Below, in pieces: positions 63,876 to 64,000 of a stretch of 64,000 bases of DNA. The position numbers and the translations under genes were made by a program. The notes beneath the pieces are model-generated. The model saw only the letters and a list, made by a program, of their open reading frames with translations, ran no database searches and was not told the DNA's origin. This stretch comes from Terriglobus roseus (GTDB lineage: Bacteria; Acidobacteriota; Terriglobia; Terriglobales; Acidobacteriaceae). The stretch lies in contig NZ_FNSD01000001.1 in NCBI RefSeq assembly GCF_900105625.1, positions 3,038,001-3,102,000 of the forward strand, read 5' to 3'. The stretch's first letter is position 1. Each line of letters begins with the position of its first letter.

Positions 63876-64000
63876 GTGAGAGTTGACCTCTGTTCGTGAG
63901 AGTTGACCTCTGTTCTTGACGCTTGACCTCTGTTCGTGAGAGTTGACCTCTGCTCTTCACGCTTGACCTCTGCTCATGACGCTTGATCTCTGTTGTGACG
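63876..64000. repeat. 20-bp tandem repeat array, continues past the window
   Basis: At least six 20-bp units from 63876, plus a degenerate one at 63856 and a partial at the edge. Two unit types alternate: type A GTGAGAGTTGACCTCTGTTC and type B TTGACGCTTGACCTCTGTTC, in the order A A B A B B. The TTGACCTCTG core is almost invariant. The 20-bp period does not keep a reading frame, so this is not a protein repeat. Confidence 0.85.

Noticed and set aside
63876-64000. CRISPR array
   Set aside because: The units are contiguous 20-bp tandem repeats with no spacers and no cas genes nearby.

Overview
This is a high-GC, Gram-negative chromosomal segment that looks like an Acidobacteriota genome, probably the Terriglobus/Granulicella/Edaphobacter group. 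That placement is inference from gene content. It rests on two Oar-type TonB-dependent receptors with carboxypeptidase-like N-terminal domains, lipid A genes lpxA and lpxI, bacillithiol gene bshA, an acidobacterial-type regulator with the conserved RRYP/LKERTLG block, and small GGCT-TTA-AGCC hairpin repeats between genes. No rRNA, tRNA, CRISPR array, transposase, integrase or phage gene was seen. Most of the window is ordinary housekeeping and cell-envelope DNA.

Layout. 0-10 kb: a lipoprotein fragment, pyrimidine synthesis genes pyrB-pyrC with pyrR-bshA nearby, an M24 peptidase, an SDR dehydrogenase, a sugar acetyltransferase and two small secreted proteins. 10-20 kb: a regulator-like membrane protein divergent from a large Oar receptor, a lipoprotein, lpxI, an exported peroxiredoxin and a GH95 alpha-L-fucosidase. 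20-28 kb: a histone H1-like protein, hisS, lpxA-fabZ, a beta-propeller/phosphoesterase and an exported NIF3-like protein. 28.4-30.1 kb: three unrelated small genes, each boundary marked by a copy of the same repeat; this is the clearest accessory patch. 30-41 kb: acnA, an MmcQ/YjbR protein, a lipoprotein, a probable small RNA, a MerR regulator, murJ, der and gnd. 41-49 kb: aldehyde dehydrogenase with DUF779, msrA with a beta-lactamase-fold hydrolase, a geranylgeranyl-reductase-like flavoprotein, a BON protein and a sorbosone-dehydrogenase-like protein. 49.6-55 kb: a translationally coupled ECF sigma operon and a second Oar receptor with a one-base frameshift. 55-64 kb: yceD-rpmF-plsX, a disordered/receiver-like fusion protein, a MoaB/MogA-type protein, a cupin, dnaG, two RidA proteins and a histidine phosphatase. 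The right edge holds a MITE-like element and a 20-bp tandem repeat that runs off the window.

How the genes fit together. Envelope building is well represented: lpxI, lpxA, fabZ, plsX and murJ, plus outer-membrane receptors. A set of exported redox or repair proteins (peroxiredoxin, MsrA) and bacillithiol synthesis suggests attention to oxidative stress. GH95 fucosidase, the acetyltransferase, the sorbosone-dehydrogenase-like protein and the Oar receptors fit a soil polysaccharide degrader.

The best candidates for something undescribed are: the repeat-punctuated three-gene cluster (28458-30057); the receiver-like protein with a long basic disordered tail at 58227 and its small upstream ORF; the promoter-to-terminator noncoding transcript at 34563-34727; and the repeat elements at 63671-64000. 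All calls come from reading the sequence and remembered family features; no database search was run.
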